64,000 nucleotides of DNA from positions 3,534,001-3,598,000 of the forward strand of contig OZ244935.1 of NCBI GenBank assembly GCA_965222005.1, given 5' to 3'. The stretch is from CBDCTM01 sp965222005 (GTDB taxonomy: Bacteria; Bacteroidota; Bacteroidia; Chitinophagales; Saprospiraceae). Below, piece by piece: positions 49,110-58,344 of this stretch. A model generated the notes under the pieces. The model was not told where the DNA came from. It did no database searches and saw only the letters and a program-made list of their open reading frames with translations. Made by a program: the position numbers and the translations under genes. Position 1 is the stretch's first letter. Each line of letters opens with the position of its first letter.

Positions 49110-49223
49110 GGTGCAAAGTGATTTCATTTGGTCATGTGTATTGAGATAGCTCTAAAACAGCAATTTTGGTCAATATATCGGCTTCGCCGTAATAGATTTT
49201 AACCAAATGAATCCATTTAGAAC
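49110..49223. mobile_element. MITE upstream of the exported protein gene
   Basis: A 114 bp element with imperfect inverted ends (GGTGCAAAGTGATTTC, GGTTCTAAATGGATTC, both followed by ATTTGGT) and an 8 bp target duplication AGTATTCA (49102-49109, 49224-49231). A small hairpin CGGCTTCGCCG is inside. Confidence 0.8.
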
Positions 49224-49251
49224 CAGTATTCATCTTTTTTACCCCCCATAG

Positions 49252-49319
49252 CAGCGAACGGTCGGTGCATATGCAGTGGCCGACTGAAAGGAGGGCATTG
49301 ACATATGCACATTGTTAGT
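49252..49319 (-). repeat. attC 33 (class S1)
   Basis: Core ends AGCGAAC and GTTAGTG. Confidence 0.9.
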
Positions 49320-49583
49320 GGTCGTATCTTTCCGGCGCCTCAGCGCCGGTTTTCCTTTCAGATGTTTTTGCTGCCAAATTTTTCAATCAGTTCTCTTGTA
49401 AATATATGAAATCTTTTCAAGATGTGTATTTTTGGTGTTATTTTTTATGAGTCACCTCAGTTGTTTTGGAGTAATTTAGCTGAATAATTATTGATGCCTT
49501 TTTTGAGCTGCAAATTCCGGAGTTGCTGACCCACCCATTTCGGAGTCATTGACCCATGTGGATAACTTACGATTTCAATGATG

Positions 49584-50318
49584 CTAAGATAGTTGATTTA
49601 TAGGTTTCCTTAAACTTTTTCCTTTTAATTCTATTCGATGTGCTTTGGGGACGATCCGGTCAAGGATGGCATCTGCCAAAGTTGGTTCATTAAAATATTG
49701 GTGCCATTTACTCACTGGCAGTTGAGAGCAAATAATAGTAGCGGCGTTTTCGTAACGGTCTTCCAAAATCTGTAACAAGATTAACTTTACCTGATGTGTG
49801 ATGGGTTGTAATCCAAAGTCATCAAAGATGATGAGTTTAGCTTTTTTTAATCTGTCCATCCACTTGATTAAGGTGCCGTCTGTTTTGGCTAAAGCGATCT
49901 GTTCGGTGAATCGATTCATGTTAAAGTAAAGTGTTCGGTATCCATTGACACAAGCGTTATTTCCTAAAGCGCAAGCCAGGTATGATTTACCACAACCAGT
50001 GGCGCCGGTAATCAAAACATTTTCTCCTCGGTCGAGGTAAGCACAGTCTGCAAGGAGCATTAATTTTTCCTTGGAGAGATTTCTTGTTTTAGAACAATCG
50101 ATGTCTTGAATGTTGGCTTGATAACGAAGTTTGGAGAGTCTTAAAAACATTTTCATTCGCTTGTGCCAACGATGCTGTTTTTCTGCATCAATCAGATTGG
50201 CAATCATTTCATGTGCGTCTGCTTGCTGGTTGATTGGTAATCCAAGAGCTGCCTCGTAAGCATCCGCCATGCCTGTTAATTTTAGCATTCTCATAATTTC
50301 CAGAGATCCGTTTTTCAT
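49584..50318 (-). CDS. istB: IS21 helper ATPase IstB, copy 2
   Basis: 244 residues, identical to the protein at 563-1297; Walker A GATGCGKS. Confidence 0.93.
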   Translation of the reverse strand: MKNGSLEIMRMLKLTGMADAYEAALGLPINQQADAHEMIANLIDAEKQHRWHKRMKMFLRLSKLRYQANIQDIDCSKTRNLSKEKLMLLADCAYLDRGENVLITGATGCGKSYLACALGNNACVNGYRTLYFNMNRFTEQIALAKTDGTLIKWMDRLKKAKLIIFDDFGLQPITHQVKLILLQILEDRYENAATIICSQLPVSKWHQYFNEPTLADAILDRIVPKAHRIELKGKSLRKPINQLS

Positions 50319-50405
50319 AATTATTGATTGTTTTATATCCCTTTATAATTTTATATTATCTAAGGGAGTAGTTAAAAAATAAATGTTATTGAGTTCAATA
50401 GATAC

Positions 50406-51971
50406 CTATTGATAAGCCTCAGGGCCTCTTATATTTTCGTGTTCCCCTATTGTGAGTGAGTCAAATAATTCAAGTTGATCATCAACGGTGTCGAGTTTTC
50501 GAACTAAGATATTTTTGATCATGTAATAGCTTGCCTTATCTGCTTTTTGGCAACGAAGAGCAGCTCGCTCCAAACGTTCAGAATTATACTTTTTTGCAAA
50601 ACCTAAAATACCTTGGCAGCTACCATAAGATTGGGCTTCATGGATTCTGGAGAGTAGAATATGCTGGATAGCCCAGCGAGTAGCAGGACCTATTTGCTCA
50701 GCCTGACTAAGAAAATAAGCGGCATCAAAGCCTTTTGCTTTTTTCCACTCCCTGTGCGACCGAGGCATATGTTCCATTTTTGTCTGGTACTGTTGTGACC
50801 CGGTGTAGTAAACTCGCTTGTGAGTTGCAACCCGTTGATTATCAATATATACCTCTACATTTTTTGAGGTGTAAATGACGGTCGCTTGTTGTTTTGCATA
50901 TTGAAAAGGGACAGAGTAAAAAGCTTTGTCCTCTCCTAGAAAAACATGATAGTTCCTTCTAACTTGAGGTGTGATGGTCTTTTTAAGTTCAAACAGATCA
51001 CAAGGGAGTGATCTCATTACAGGCAATTCAAAAGCTTCAAAAACACTTTTGCGTGTACCTTGTTTTTGTTGATAGGGTTTATTATTATGTTGGCTTAGCT
51101 GCTCTGTGATTGCTGCATTTAACTCCTCTATACTATGAAAAGTCTCGTTTCTCAATGGAGCATAAATGCGTCTGTAAACCGTATTCACCATGTTTTCTAC
51201 ACTCGCTTTATCTTTGGGTTTTCCAACGCGAGTGGCACTTAAATCGAGCTGATAATGTGCAGCTAATTGTACACATAATTCATTAAAAGTAGGTTCGTAT
51301 TTATCAGCTCGACTAACATATGATTTTAGATTATCGGATAAAATAACTTGAGGTAGTTTACCGAAAAAAAGAAGCGCTTGATTTAATCCATAAATAAAGT
51401 CAGCTACCTTTTGAGAGGGAAGTGCGATGGCAAAAGTATATTGACTATGTGGCATCACCGCTACCAAAACTTCGCATTCATGAACTTCTCCAGTAGTTAA
51501 ATCTACCCATCGCATTTTCTTTCCAGCGAAGTCTACTTGCATGACATTACCTGCTTGGTGCGCTAAGCTAATCGTCAAATCTCGTCGTCCTATCTCGCGT
51601 TTAAAGTGTTCACAAAATTGAGTGTAACTATAACCATCTGGGTGTTCTTCGATGTACTCCTCCCACAATAAATAGCGAGTTACACCCACTCGTTTTAATT
51701 CTTTTATCCAATCATCAATCTTACTTTTAAAAGCCTCTTTTCGTTGTTCAGCCACTGTATTTTTAGAGGGATAAAACACCGCAGTGAAAGCGGAATCGTC
51801 CAATGAAAGAACTTGCGCAAGATCTTCATCAAAGGCTTTCCCAAGTCTTACATAATGCTTCACTGTGTTTTTAGAAACTTGTAATCTACTTGCTGTGGCG
51901 CGAAGAGAACTCGTGCTGATATAGGTTTTAATAATCGTTCTTACTTGATCCATACGTTTAAATTGTCCCAT
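50406..51971 (-). CDS. istA: IS21 transposase IstA, copy 2
   Basis: 521 residues, identical to the protein at 1385-2950, intact. Confidence 0.93.
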   Translation of the reverse strand: MGQFKRMDQVRTIIKTYISTSSLRATASRLQVSKNTVKHYVRLGKAFDEDLAQVLSLDDSAFTAVFYPSKNTVAEQRKEAFKSKIDDWIKELKRVGVTRYLLWEEYIEEHPDGYSYTQFCEHFKREIGRRDLTISLAHQAGNVMQVDFAGKKMRWVDLTTGEVHECEVLVAVMPHSQYTFAIALPSQKVADFIYGLNQALLFFGKLPQVILSDNLKSYVSRADKYEPTFNELCVQLAAHYQLDLSATRVGKPKDKASVENMVNTVYRRIYAPLRNETFHSIEELNAAITEQLSQHNNKPYQQKQGTRKSVFEAFELPVMRSLPCDLFELKKTITPQVRRNYHVFLGEDKAFYSVPFQYAKQQATVIYTSKNVEVYIDNQRVATHKRVYYTGSQQYQTKMEHMPRSHREWKKAKGFDAAYFLSQAEQIGPATRWAIQHILLSRIHEAQSYGSCQGILGFAKKYNSERLERAALRCQKADKASYYMIKNILVRKLDTVDDQLELFDSLTIGEHENIRGPEAYQ

Positions 51972-52552
51972 GTTCTTGACCGTTTTTTTGCTTGAAAAAA
52001 ACTGCGAACATGGCTATTTAATCGTAAGTATCCACTATATATAAGGCGGGTCAGTACGCCGGAATGACAGTCGCCTAAAACAAATCAAGGGGGTCAATAT
52101 GCCGGAATGACGGCTCCTCCTAACAAGCTTAGGTGGGTCAGTATGACCGAAATGTTACTAACATTTGCCCTAATTGGGGGTGGGTCAACAACTCCGAAAT
52201 GGGTGGGTCAGTATGGCCGGATTTTACATTTGAGCCAGGCTTTCAGTTCTTGATTGTCAAAGAGCTTGATTAGGCCTGGTTGAATTGTAATTGTCTGCAA
52301 ATTGTAGTTTTTAGGAATTTCAGTTGTTGTAATCAATTCAAGGAGTTTACCCATAATCGAGTTCAACTCAAAATCAAAAAGGCCGTCAGTCGTGCTGTTC
52401 AAGAATTATTGCTGGTATCAATTCATCAATTTTATAAATTTATAAAGCGGGCTGGCAAGCCTATCAGGATGTTGTTTTCCTTTTCCAGATATTCAATTTA
52501 CCACGATGCTGTTTGAAAAATAGGCAAGCTGCGGGATGATTTTCCCTATGAC

Positions 52553-52619
52553 CACTAACGTGTAGTATAAACGCAAGTGGGGCGTTTAGCCCCACTTGAC
52601 GTTTTATACATTGTTATAG
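52553..52619 (-). repeat. attC 34
   Basis: Core ends CACTAAC and GTTATAG. Arms GTATAAACGCAAGTGGGGC and CCCCACTTGACGTTTTATAC. Confidence 0.88.
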
Positions 52620-52624
52620 CCAGT

Positions 52625-53212
52625 CTATTTAAAATTGTTCCATCTAAAATAGTTTTTCTCTAGTATATTTATCCCAGATTTTTCTTGAGCAGGATAAAAT
52701 TCAGCTATTAGATTTTTAGGAGAGTCTGATCTGAATATTATATAACCATCATTAGATAAAACAATTCTAATAATATGTTGAGAGCTAATATAATGTGAAA
52801 CTTCTAGCGTTTCTTGTGGTAATAATCCTTTCTTCTTGTACAATTGTATTTTATCTAAATCCCAATATTCTTTAATATTATTAATACCCCAAATTTCTAC
52901 TTTGGATATCTCTAGATTATAGGACTCATTAATATAATTTGAATTGTAAGGCCTATTTGACTTAACTCTTTCATTAATAAATAAATATTTAAGTCCTGTA
53001 TTATAATTACTCTCATGATAATGATTGGTAATTATTAGTTCAATCTCATTTAAGGAAACAATTATTTCAGCAGAATAAAATTTCAGAACATCCCCTGCCT
53101 GTGAAATTGAAATATGATTAGTGAAGCTAAATTTATTTATTTTACTTGAAATCAAGTTTTTTAGCAAAGGGATGTCACTATTCCTAACCACTGTCTTTTC
53201 AATAATTTTCAT
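52625..53212 (-). CDS. Unknown protein downstream of the lipoprotein
   Basis: A 195-residue, probably cytoplasmic protein of mixed alpha/beta composition; no family recognised. Its ATG follows the lipoprotein stop directly (TAAATG), so the two are translationally coupled. Confidence 0.7.
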   Translation of the reverse strand: MKIIEKTVVRNSDIPLLKNLISSKINKFSFTNHISISQAGDVLKFYSAEIIVSLNEIELIITNHYHESNYNTGLKYLFINERVKSNRPYNSNYINESYNLEISKVEIWGINNIKEYWDLDKIQLYKKKGLLPQETLEVSHYISSQHIIRIVLSNDGYIIFRSDSPKNLIAEFYPAQEKSGINILEKNYFRWNNFK

Positions 53213-55300
53213 TTAAAATCTAATTTTATATTTTTCAATTCCATTTAACTCAAAAATAATTGAAGGTCCTGTGGTGTTATTCGGGCTTATTTTAACTGTC
53301 AAATTTCCTATTGTAAAAAACTGGACTCCATTAGACGCTGGAATTACTGTCGCTCCAAAGGAATTTACCAAATTGTCCCAAAATTCATTTATGGAGGTAT
53401 TATTAAATTTAATACCTTTAGGCCAATCTGTGACATCTAAATTTTCTAACACACTTTTACCATTAGCATTCATAGCATTCATAGCATTCCATATTTTTTC
53501 CATCGCTTCGTTGCCTAAAGAACTTGCCATGCCTTTAAACTTCCGTATAAGAGAAATAGCTTTTTTCCCTAGTTTAGTGGTTTCCCAAATAGCATCAATA
53601 GTTCTAACTCCAGGATGAAATGTTGCCACTATATCAATAGCTTCCTTTACAAATCCGATTAAATCCTGCTGACCAATTGATCTTATTAAGTCTTTGACAT
53701 CGTCACCTAAGTTTAGTTTGAGTTGTTTTTCAATTATTGATATAATCATTTCTGCACCAATTTCTCTAACTATTGGCCAAAGCCATGAGGGGGCTGTTGC
53801 AAATTCTGTGTTAAGACTTGCTATATCTACATTTGCATTAAGGATATAGTTGAACAACGCATCTTCAGTTTGGTATAAAGTAAATATTTCGCTTTTAACA
53901 CCTTCTGCAAATTCCTCGTCTATGGTACTACATAAATCGTTTGTATTAGCAAAAACAGTATTTTCCAGTATTGCTGAGTTTATACTTGTATTATAGAACT
54001 CTTGAAAAGCTTCTAATTTCCCTAAGCACCCAAAAGCCTTAGAAATACAAACTTCATCTTGCTGGCAGTGAGTTTTAAAAAGTCCTAGCAAATTTTCATT
54101 GCTTATATTAAAATTATTGTTTTCATCAATAAAGCAGAGAAGCATTCCATCTCCGGCAACCATATCTGTATTTGAAGTTTGATGCTGTGAAATAGCTGCT
54201 GCGAGACAATTACTTACTGAAGGAGTACTTCTTAGGAACCTAATATAGCTATCCAGGCTAAGTTGCCCGTTGCTCTGTTGATTACTACTGCCATGTACAG
54301 GTGGATGGCAAGGCTCAAAATCCTCATGTTCTAAAGCCAGACAATGATACATTTCAGTATGAAGGTCTTCAGTACATATAAATAGCTCACTTTCAGCAAT
54401 TAGGTCTTCTAGCAGAGTAATTACCAATTGCCCTTCTCCATTAAAAAACATTCCATCAAATATTGTATTTATTTGAGGATTAGTTGTTGAGCCTCCAGAT
54501 GGGTAATTAGTCCCGGTATTATTTCCAGAAGGCAGGTAGAATGGAAACCCCGAGTATCCTGAAAATCCACTCCAACCGTTTGAGGAACCACTTCCGCTAG
54601 AACTACTTGATCCACTACTTGAGAAAATATTTACAATTCCACTCCATATTCCGCTAAAGAAACTTCCTACATTCTCCCAAAAATTAGATCCAAAGTCATA
54701 ACAAGGCGGATCATTTCGATAAGAAGATGAATCTGATTGTGAACATTGTTCAAAAGAATCAAACTCTCCGTCCAATTCTGCTAATATAGCACCTTGTTCA
54801 ATGGGAAACACCTTTGAAGTGCAACTACAAAAATCATAAGTGGCAATTGCACCAGTAAAAGAGCAGTTGTTAACAGGTGCTGGTCGAGTAGAATCATAAT
54901 CTTTTGAATCATAGAGTATCAACTCTGCGGGTACGGTACATTCTGAATTTCCATAAAAAACCAATTGAGCACCTCGCCCGTCAAGGATATATTCATTTGG
55001 CATTGCTAATGGAACAGTTACTATTTCTGTATTTTCAATAGTCTGCATCTCATTAGCCAATATCCATAAAGGTTCAAAATTAAAGCAATCACCATCATCA
55101 TCTAAGTAGCCAGCGAAAAAAGAACTTTGGTCAAATGATTTTGATAAATGATTTTGATAAAAAATAGATTTTGCAATCTCAATATTCATATGACTCCCTG
55201 AATGAACTACTTTAGAGTCAGATTCATCAATGGGATACTCCTTTTGGCATCCCAATAATAGAGTAGTTATGAGTATTGTTAATAAAGTAAATCGGTTCAT
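53213..55300 (-). CDS. Large lipoprotein with Ser/Gly-rich linker
   Basis: The frame is open from 55387, but the lipoprotein signal MNRFTLLTILITTLLLGC makes the ATG at 55300 the likely start (695 residues, lipobox LLGC). Regions: N-terminal domain with Cys pairs (DFCSCTSKVF), a Ser/Gly linker at about residues 230-300, a Cys-containing middle and a helical C-terminal half with EFWDNLVNSFGATVIPAS. No named family. The latter half resembles the size and layout of toxin-delivery or polymorphic-toxin-like proteins, but I see no diagnostic motif; function unknown. Confidence 0.75.
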   Translation of the reverse strand: MNRFTLLTILITTLLLGCQKEYPIDESDSKVVHSGSHMNIEIAKSIFYQNHLSKSFDQSSFFAGYLDDDGDCFNFEPLWILANEMQTIENTEIVTVPLAMPNEYILDGRGAQLVFYGNSECTVPAELILYDSKDYDSTRPAPVNNCSFTGAIATYDFCSCTSKVFPIEQGAILAELDGEFDSFEQCSQSDSSSYRNDPPCYDFGSNFWENVGSFFSGIWSGIVNIFSSSGSSSSSGSGSSNGWSGFSGYSGFPFYLPSGNNTGTNYPSGGSTTNPQINTIFDGMFFNGEGQLVITLLEDLIAESELFICTEDLHTEMYHCLALEHEDFEPCHPPVHGSSNQQSNGQLSLDSYIRFLRSTPSVSNCLAAAISQHQTSNTDMVAGDGMLLCFIDENNNFNISNENLLGLFKTHCQQDEVCISKAFGCLGKLEAFQEFYNTSINSAILENTVFANTNDLCSTIDEEFAEGVKSEIFTLYQTEDALFNYILNANVDIASLNTEFATAPSWLWPIVREIGAEMIISIIEKQLKLNLGDDVKDLIRSIGQQDLIGFVKEAIDIVATFHPGVRTIDAIWETTKLGKKAISLIRKFKGMASSLGNEAMEKIWNAMNAMNANGKSVLENLDVTDWPKGIKFNNTSINEFWDNLVNSFGATVIPASNGVQFFTIGNLTVKISPNNTTGPSIIFELNGIEKYKIRF

Positions 55301-55439
55301 TTGAAATAATTTTAAGGAATTAAAATTTAGATACAGTATTATATCCAAAACCTGTTTTTTTGTAGCAATTGAACAGTTGACACCCATTTAATTGCTCTAT
55401 GTTGGATTTTGTGATTAAACCAAGTAAAAAAAGAAACTG

Positions 55440-55470
55440 CAAAGTTATATAAAAGTATTATGTTCTCAAA
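55440..55470 (-). promoter_or_regulatory. Promoter of the lipoprotein operon
   Basis: A perfect Bacteroidota promoter on the minus strand: TTTG, 19 nt, TAACTTTG. About 130 nt upstream of the start, leaving a long leader. Confidence 0.75.
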
Positions 55471-55521
55471 ACGAAAATCCTAAAAAACATCAATTATATT
55501 GGATAGTCTGTGCCTGATTGG

Positions 55522-55646
55522 CTATAACGGTCCGCGTAAACGCCGTGCGGCCTTCAAGGTGCTGAAAGGAACTACAAAATTCTTTATCAACCAAAAAGCA
55601 TTTTATCTTCCAAGTAGCCGCATGGTCGTTTTACGCTTTGTTACCA
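55522..55646 (-). repeat. attC 35 (class L1)
   Basis: Core ends CTATAAC and GTTACCA. A class L1 site here belongs to a gene cassette rather than a non-coding one, the only such case in the window. Confidence 0.88.
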
Positions 55647-55652
55647 GCAGTT

Positions 55653-56153
55653 TCAATTTCCTTTTTTTAACAAATCTTCAAGCCGATACTTTTTATATAT
55701 AGCTTTTCTTTTTTTATCGATTTGGAGTAATTCATTCTTGCTTTGAATTAACAACCAATAATTGGGTTCAATTTTAAATAATTGACCTAGCTTAAAGGCT
55801 AAATCGGGATTAATTTTTCTTCTTCCTTTTAATATTGCACTTAAATTTGATTCTTCTATTTCTAAGTAATTTGCCAATTGTTTATTTCTTACTTTTAAAG
55901 CCGTCAAATGTTTTTTTAAAAATTCTCCTGCACTAATTAATTGATCTGGTTCTGATTCTGAAATGTAACTTTCAAGTTGTAGTTTCAAAGAAATCAATTC
56001 ATATTTAATTCTTTCTTTAGGGTTTTGATTTTTTGAATGCTCTAAAATAGCTTTTTGCAAGCCTTTATAGTCTTTGCTATTTATATTTACAACTCCTTTT
56101 CCGGTCCCATTTATTCCACCAGGATTTATCAGCCTACTTCTTTTTGTACTCAT
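55653..56153 (-). CDS. HigA-like helix-turn-helix protein (probable antitoxin)
   Basis: A 166-residue protein with a C-terminal HTH of HigA/XRE type (ISAGEFLKKHLTALKVRNKQLANYLEIEESNLSAILKGRRKINPDLAFKLGQLF, followed by EPNYWLLIQSK). It overlaps the upstream gene by 4 nt. Probable antitoxin and autorepressor of the pair. Confidence 0.85.
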   Translation of the reverse strand: MSTKRSRLINPGGINGTGKGVVNINSKDYKGLQKAILEHSKNQNPKERIKYELISLKLQLESYISESEPDQLISAGEFLKKHLTALKVRNKQLANYLEIEESNLSAILKGRRKINPDLAFKLGQLFKIEPNYWLLIQSKNELLQIDKKRKAIYKKYRLEDLLKKGN

Positions 56154-56644
56154 AATTTTAATTTTAAATATTCTTCAATTAATTGGAGCCCTACTTTTGG
56201 TTCAATAAACATTCTTTGCCCCATAGCTAAAGTAGCTCCATATTTTTGTTGATATAGTGGGATCAATTTTGTTTTACTTTCAAATGTTGCATAGCCTTTG
56301 TAATCATTTTGGCCTAATTCAAAACTTTTCAAACATCCAAAGGCAATAAGACATGCAGCTACTTTATCAAACTTTCCTTTTGAACCAAAATTGTGAGGGG
56401 CAATTTCAATATTGTTCATATACAGCATTTCATCATTCATTAAACTGAACATTATCATTCCTTGAATTGTGTAGGGGTCTTCATCTGTTGTTAGTTTATA
56501 GAATTCAGCTCCTTCCGTTTTAAACAATGACTTCCAATTAAACTGCCAATCATCTTTTTTCATTGGCATATCCTTCATTACTGCCTTTTCAATTTTTGCC
56601 TTAACTTCTTTTTGGGTTTTGACTTCAATTATGTGTATCGTCAT
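56150..56644 (-). CDS. Probable GNAT-like toxin partner of the HigA-like protein
   Basis: A 164-residue protein. The fold looks GNAT-like: LYMNNIEIAPHNFGSKGKFDKVAACLIAFGCLKSFELG occupies the place of the acetyl-CoA-binding loop and helix, followed by YATFESKTKLIPLYQQKYGATL. The gene overlaps a HigA-like regulator by 4 nt, so it is likely the toxin of a two-gene system. Family not certain. Confidence 0.7.
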   Translation of the reverse strand: MTIHIIEVKTQKEVKAKIEKAVMKDMPMKKDDWQFNWKSLFKTEGAEFYKLTTDEDPYTIQGMIMFSLMNDEMLYMNNIEIAPHNFGSKGKFDKVAACLIAFGCLKSFELGQNDYKGYATFESKTKLIPLYQQKYGATLAMGQRMFIEPKVGLQLIEEYLKLKL

Positions 56645-56661
56645 AGTGATTGTTTGTTATA

Positions 56662-56693
56662 CAAAGATATGATTCTTTGATAACAATTACAAA
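56662..56693 (-). promoter_or_regulatory. Promoter of the GNAT/HigA-like operon
   Basis: A perfect match on the minus strand: TTTG, 20 nt, TATCTTTG. The start codon is only about 18 nt downstream, giving a short leader. Confidence 0.8.
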
Positions 56694-56729
56694 TTATTAT
56701 CTATTTTGTTATTTTGTGATCTCTATTGC

Positions 56730-56795
56730 TGGTAACGGCTCGTGTATATGACGTGGCGGCGTTTAGCCGGCATGGCCATATACACATTGTTACAG
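56730..56795 (-). repeat. attC 36
   Basis: Core ends TGGTAAC and GTTACAG. Arms GTGTATATGACGTGGCGGC and GCCGGCATGGCCATATACAC. The stop codon of the next gene (56790-56792) is inside its core. Confidence 0.88.
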
Positions 56796-57578
56796 GCTGT
56801 TTTTTATTCTTTTAAAGTTTCGTATCCATGAATTATTTGGTATCAAATTCTCATTTTCTAACATCTTATCTACTTGTTCCAATTCAGTTCCGGTTTTCAC
56901 TTTTTTCAATAATGTTACTAAAGTATTTATTGATGGAGAAATATTTCTTGACTTTATTTCAAAATAAATATTGACGGCATCTGTGTAGTTTATCGCCTGA
57001 GAAATTAGCGTATTATATGTAACTAAATTTCTCTGTATTTTCTTATTTTCCATATTCATCAATACTTCTTTGCTTTCATTTGCATTTTTTGATTTACTTA
57101 AAATCGTATTATAAGTTTGTGTATTTGGCTTCACTCTATATTTTTTCATACCTTTCATTATTTGCTTACTTTCTTCTACTGAATCACAAAATGATATTAG
57201 GCAATTTAAGGTATAAGTATTTGGCCAGATTCCACTATCTATCATTTCAGCAAAATACTGATTCCCTTCTTCAAAATTATTAGCTTTTGATATTATTATA
57301 TTATAACTTGTTGTGTTCAACTTTATTACCTTACCTTTTTTATATTTCTTTATCGTATTCCGAATTTGGTCAACATTTTCACACATCTGAATATGAGCAT
57401 TTAATATGTCTATCGTTGGTTCTATTCCATTTTTTTGATAGTCTGAAAATATCTTTTCAGCTAAAATTATTGCTCTATCCCATGAAATGGTTTTTTGTTT
57501 CGCACTATTTCTTAGATTGCGAATGTCATTCATCCACTGATATGAATATTTTTCTTGTCTGCTATCAATATGCTTCAC
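56790..57578 (-). CDS. Pentatricopeptide-repeat (PPR) protein
   Basis: A 262-residue protein of tandem helical repeats. From residue 89 the repeat is exactly 32 residues, in register five times (89-120, 121-152, 153-184, 185-216, 217-248), plus a weaker first one at 55-88. Consensus: TYNTLIS, then a helix, then F.EM...I.PN. This is the PPR signature, though most PPRs are 35 residues. PPR proteins bind single-stranded RNA and are overwhelmingly eukaryotic organellar proteins, rare in bacteria. Start is GTG (57578); ATG at codon 16 is an alternative. It is alone in its cassette, without a visible promoter. Confidence 0.88.
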   Translation of the reverse strand: MKHIDSRQEKYSYQWMNDIRNLRNSAKQKTISWDRAIILAEKIFSDYQKNGIEPTIDILNAHIQMCENVDQIRNTIKKYKKGKVIKLNTTSYNIIISKANNFEEGNQYFAEMIDSGIWPNTYTLNCLISFCDSVEESKQIMKGMKKYRVKPNTQTYNTILSKSKNANESKEVLMNMENKKIQRNLVTYNTLISQAINYTDAVNIYFEIKSRNISPSINTLVTLLKKVKTGTELEQVDKMLENENLIPNNSWIRNFKRIKNSL

Positions 57579-57622
57579 TTACAGATTTATTTAGTAACAC
57601 ATTTACATTTTTCTTTAATAGC

Positions 57623-57748
57623 CTGTAACGGTCTGCGTAAACGCCGTGCGGCATTCAAAGTGCTGAAAGGAACTGCAAAAATTCTTTATCAACCAAAAAG
57701 CATTTCGTCTTCCAAGTAGCCGCATGGACGCTTTACGCTTTGTTACCT
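57623..57748 (-). repeat. attC 37 (class L1)
   Basis: Core ends CTGTAAC and GTTACCT. Confidence 0.9.
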
Positions 57749-58218
57749 ATCCGTATTTCGGCGCGCACAGCGCCGTTTCTGAGGATAGTTTGAAAGGAAC
57801 TGTTGAGTCCTTTATTTATCGTATTCACCACTGGAACAAATAAGTTTTTTAGGTGGTGATATAAATATATAACATTTTTCCTTAATCCGTGAATTTGACT
57901 GTCAATTTGTAGTTGGGCCCCAGAGGAGAATTTGGGTATAATTTATCGACTCATAGCTTTTGCTGGAAGATTTAACAATTTGGCTGACTCAGTGCCGATC
58001 AAAGACTTATTGTGTGAAGAATAATTTCCCGTGATTATTGCTTTTAATTATTGTTGATCCCAGACCCTGGTTCTTGGTTTGTAAAAAGCTTATCGAAGAA
58101 ATTTTTAAGCGGGTAGGGCGATCACTTTGGATGCTGTATCTTGACGAATTCATTCAATTTTTCCAGGCGTAATTTGGGACTAATTTAGAATCGAGGGATG
58201 GCCTTAAAATTCTATGGT
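57749..58218. other. Non-coding cassette, family B, copy 4
   Basis: Complete B body; shares the ATTTGACTGTCAATTTG variant with copies 3, 5 and 8. No gene. Confidence 0.75.
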
Positions 58219-58344
58219 AGGTAACGGTCTGCGTAAACGCCGTGCGGCATTCAAAGTGCTGAAAGGAACTGCAAAAATTCTTTATCAACCAAAAGGCATT
58301 TCATCTTCCAAGTAGCCGCATGGACGCTTTACGCTTTGTTACCT
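58219..58344 (-). repeat. attC 38 (class L1)
   Basis: Core ends AGGTAAC and GTTACCT, between two B cassettes. Confidence 0.9.

Larger units (their letters stand above)
49509..52228 (-). mobile_element. IS21-family element, copy 2
   Basis: 2720 bp, same as copy 1, with a clear 7 bp target duplication TTTGAGC (49502-49508, 52229-52235). These boundaries define the ends of both copies. Confidence 0.94.
49320..52552. other. Non-coding cassette, family D, copy 5 (with IS21)
   Basis: D body in two pieces (49320-49508 and 52229-52552), hairpin 49332-49349. The recurring minus frame is split by the IS. Confidence 0.75.
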
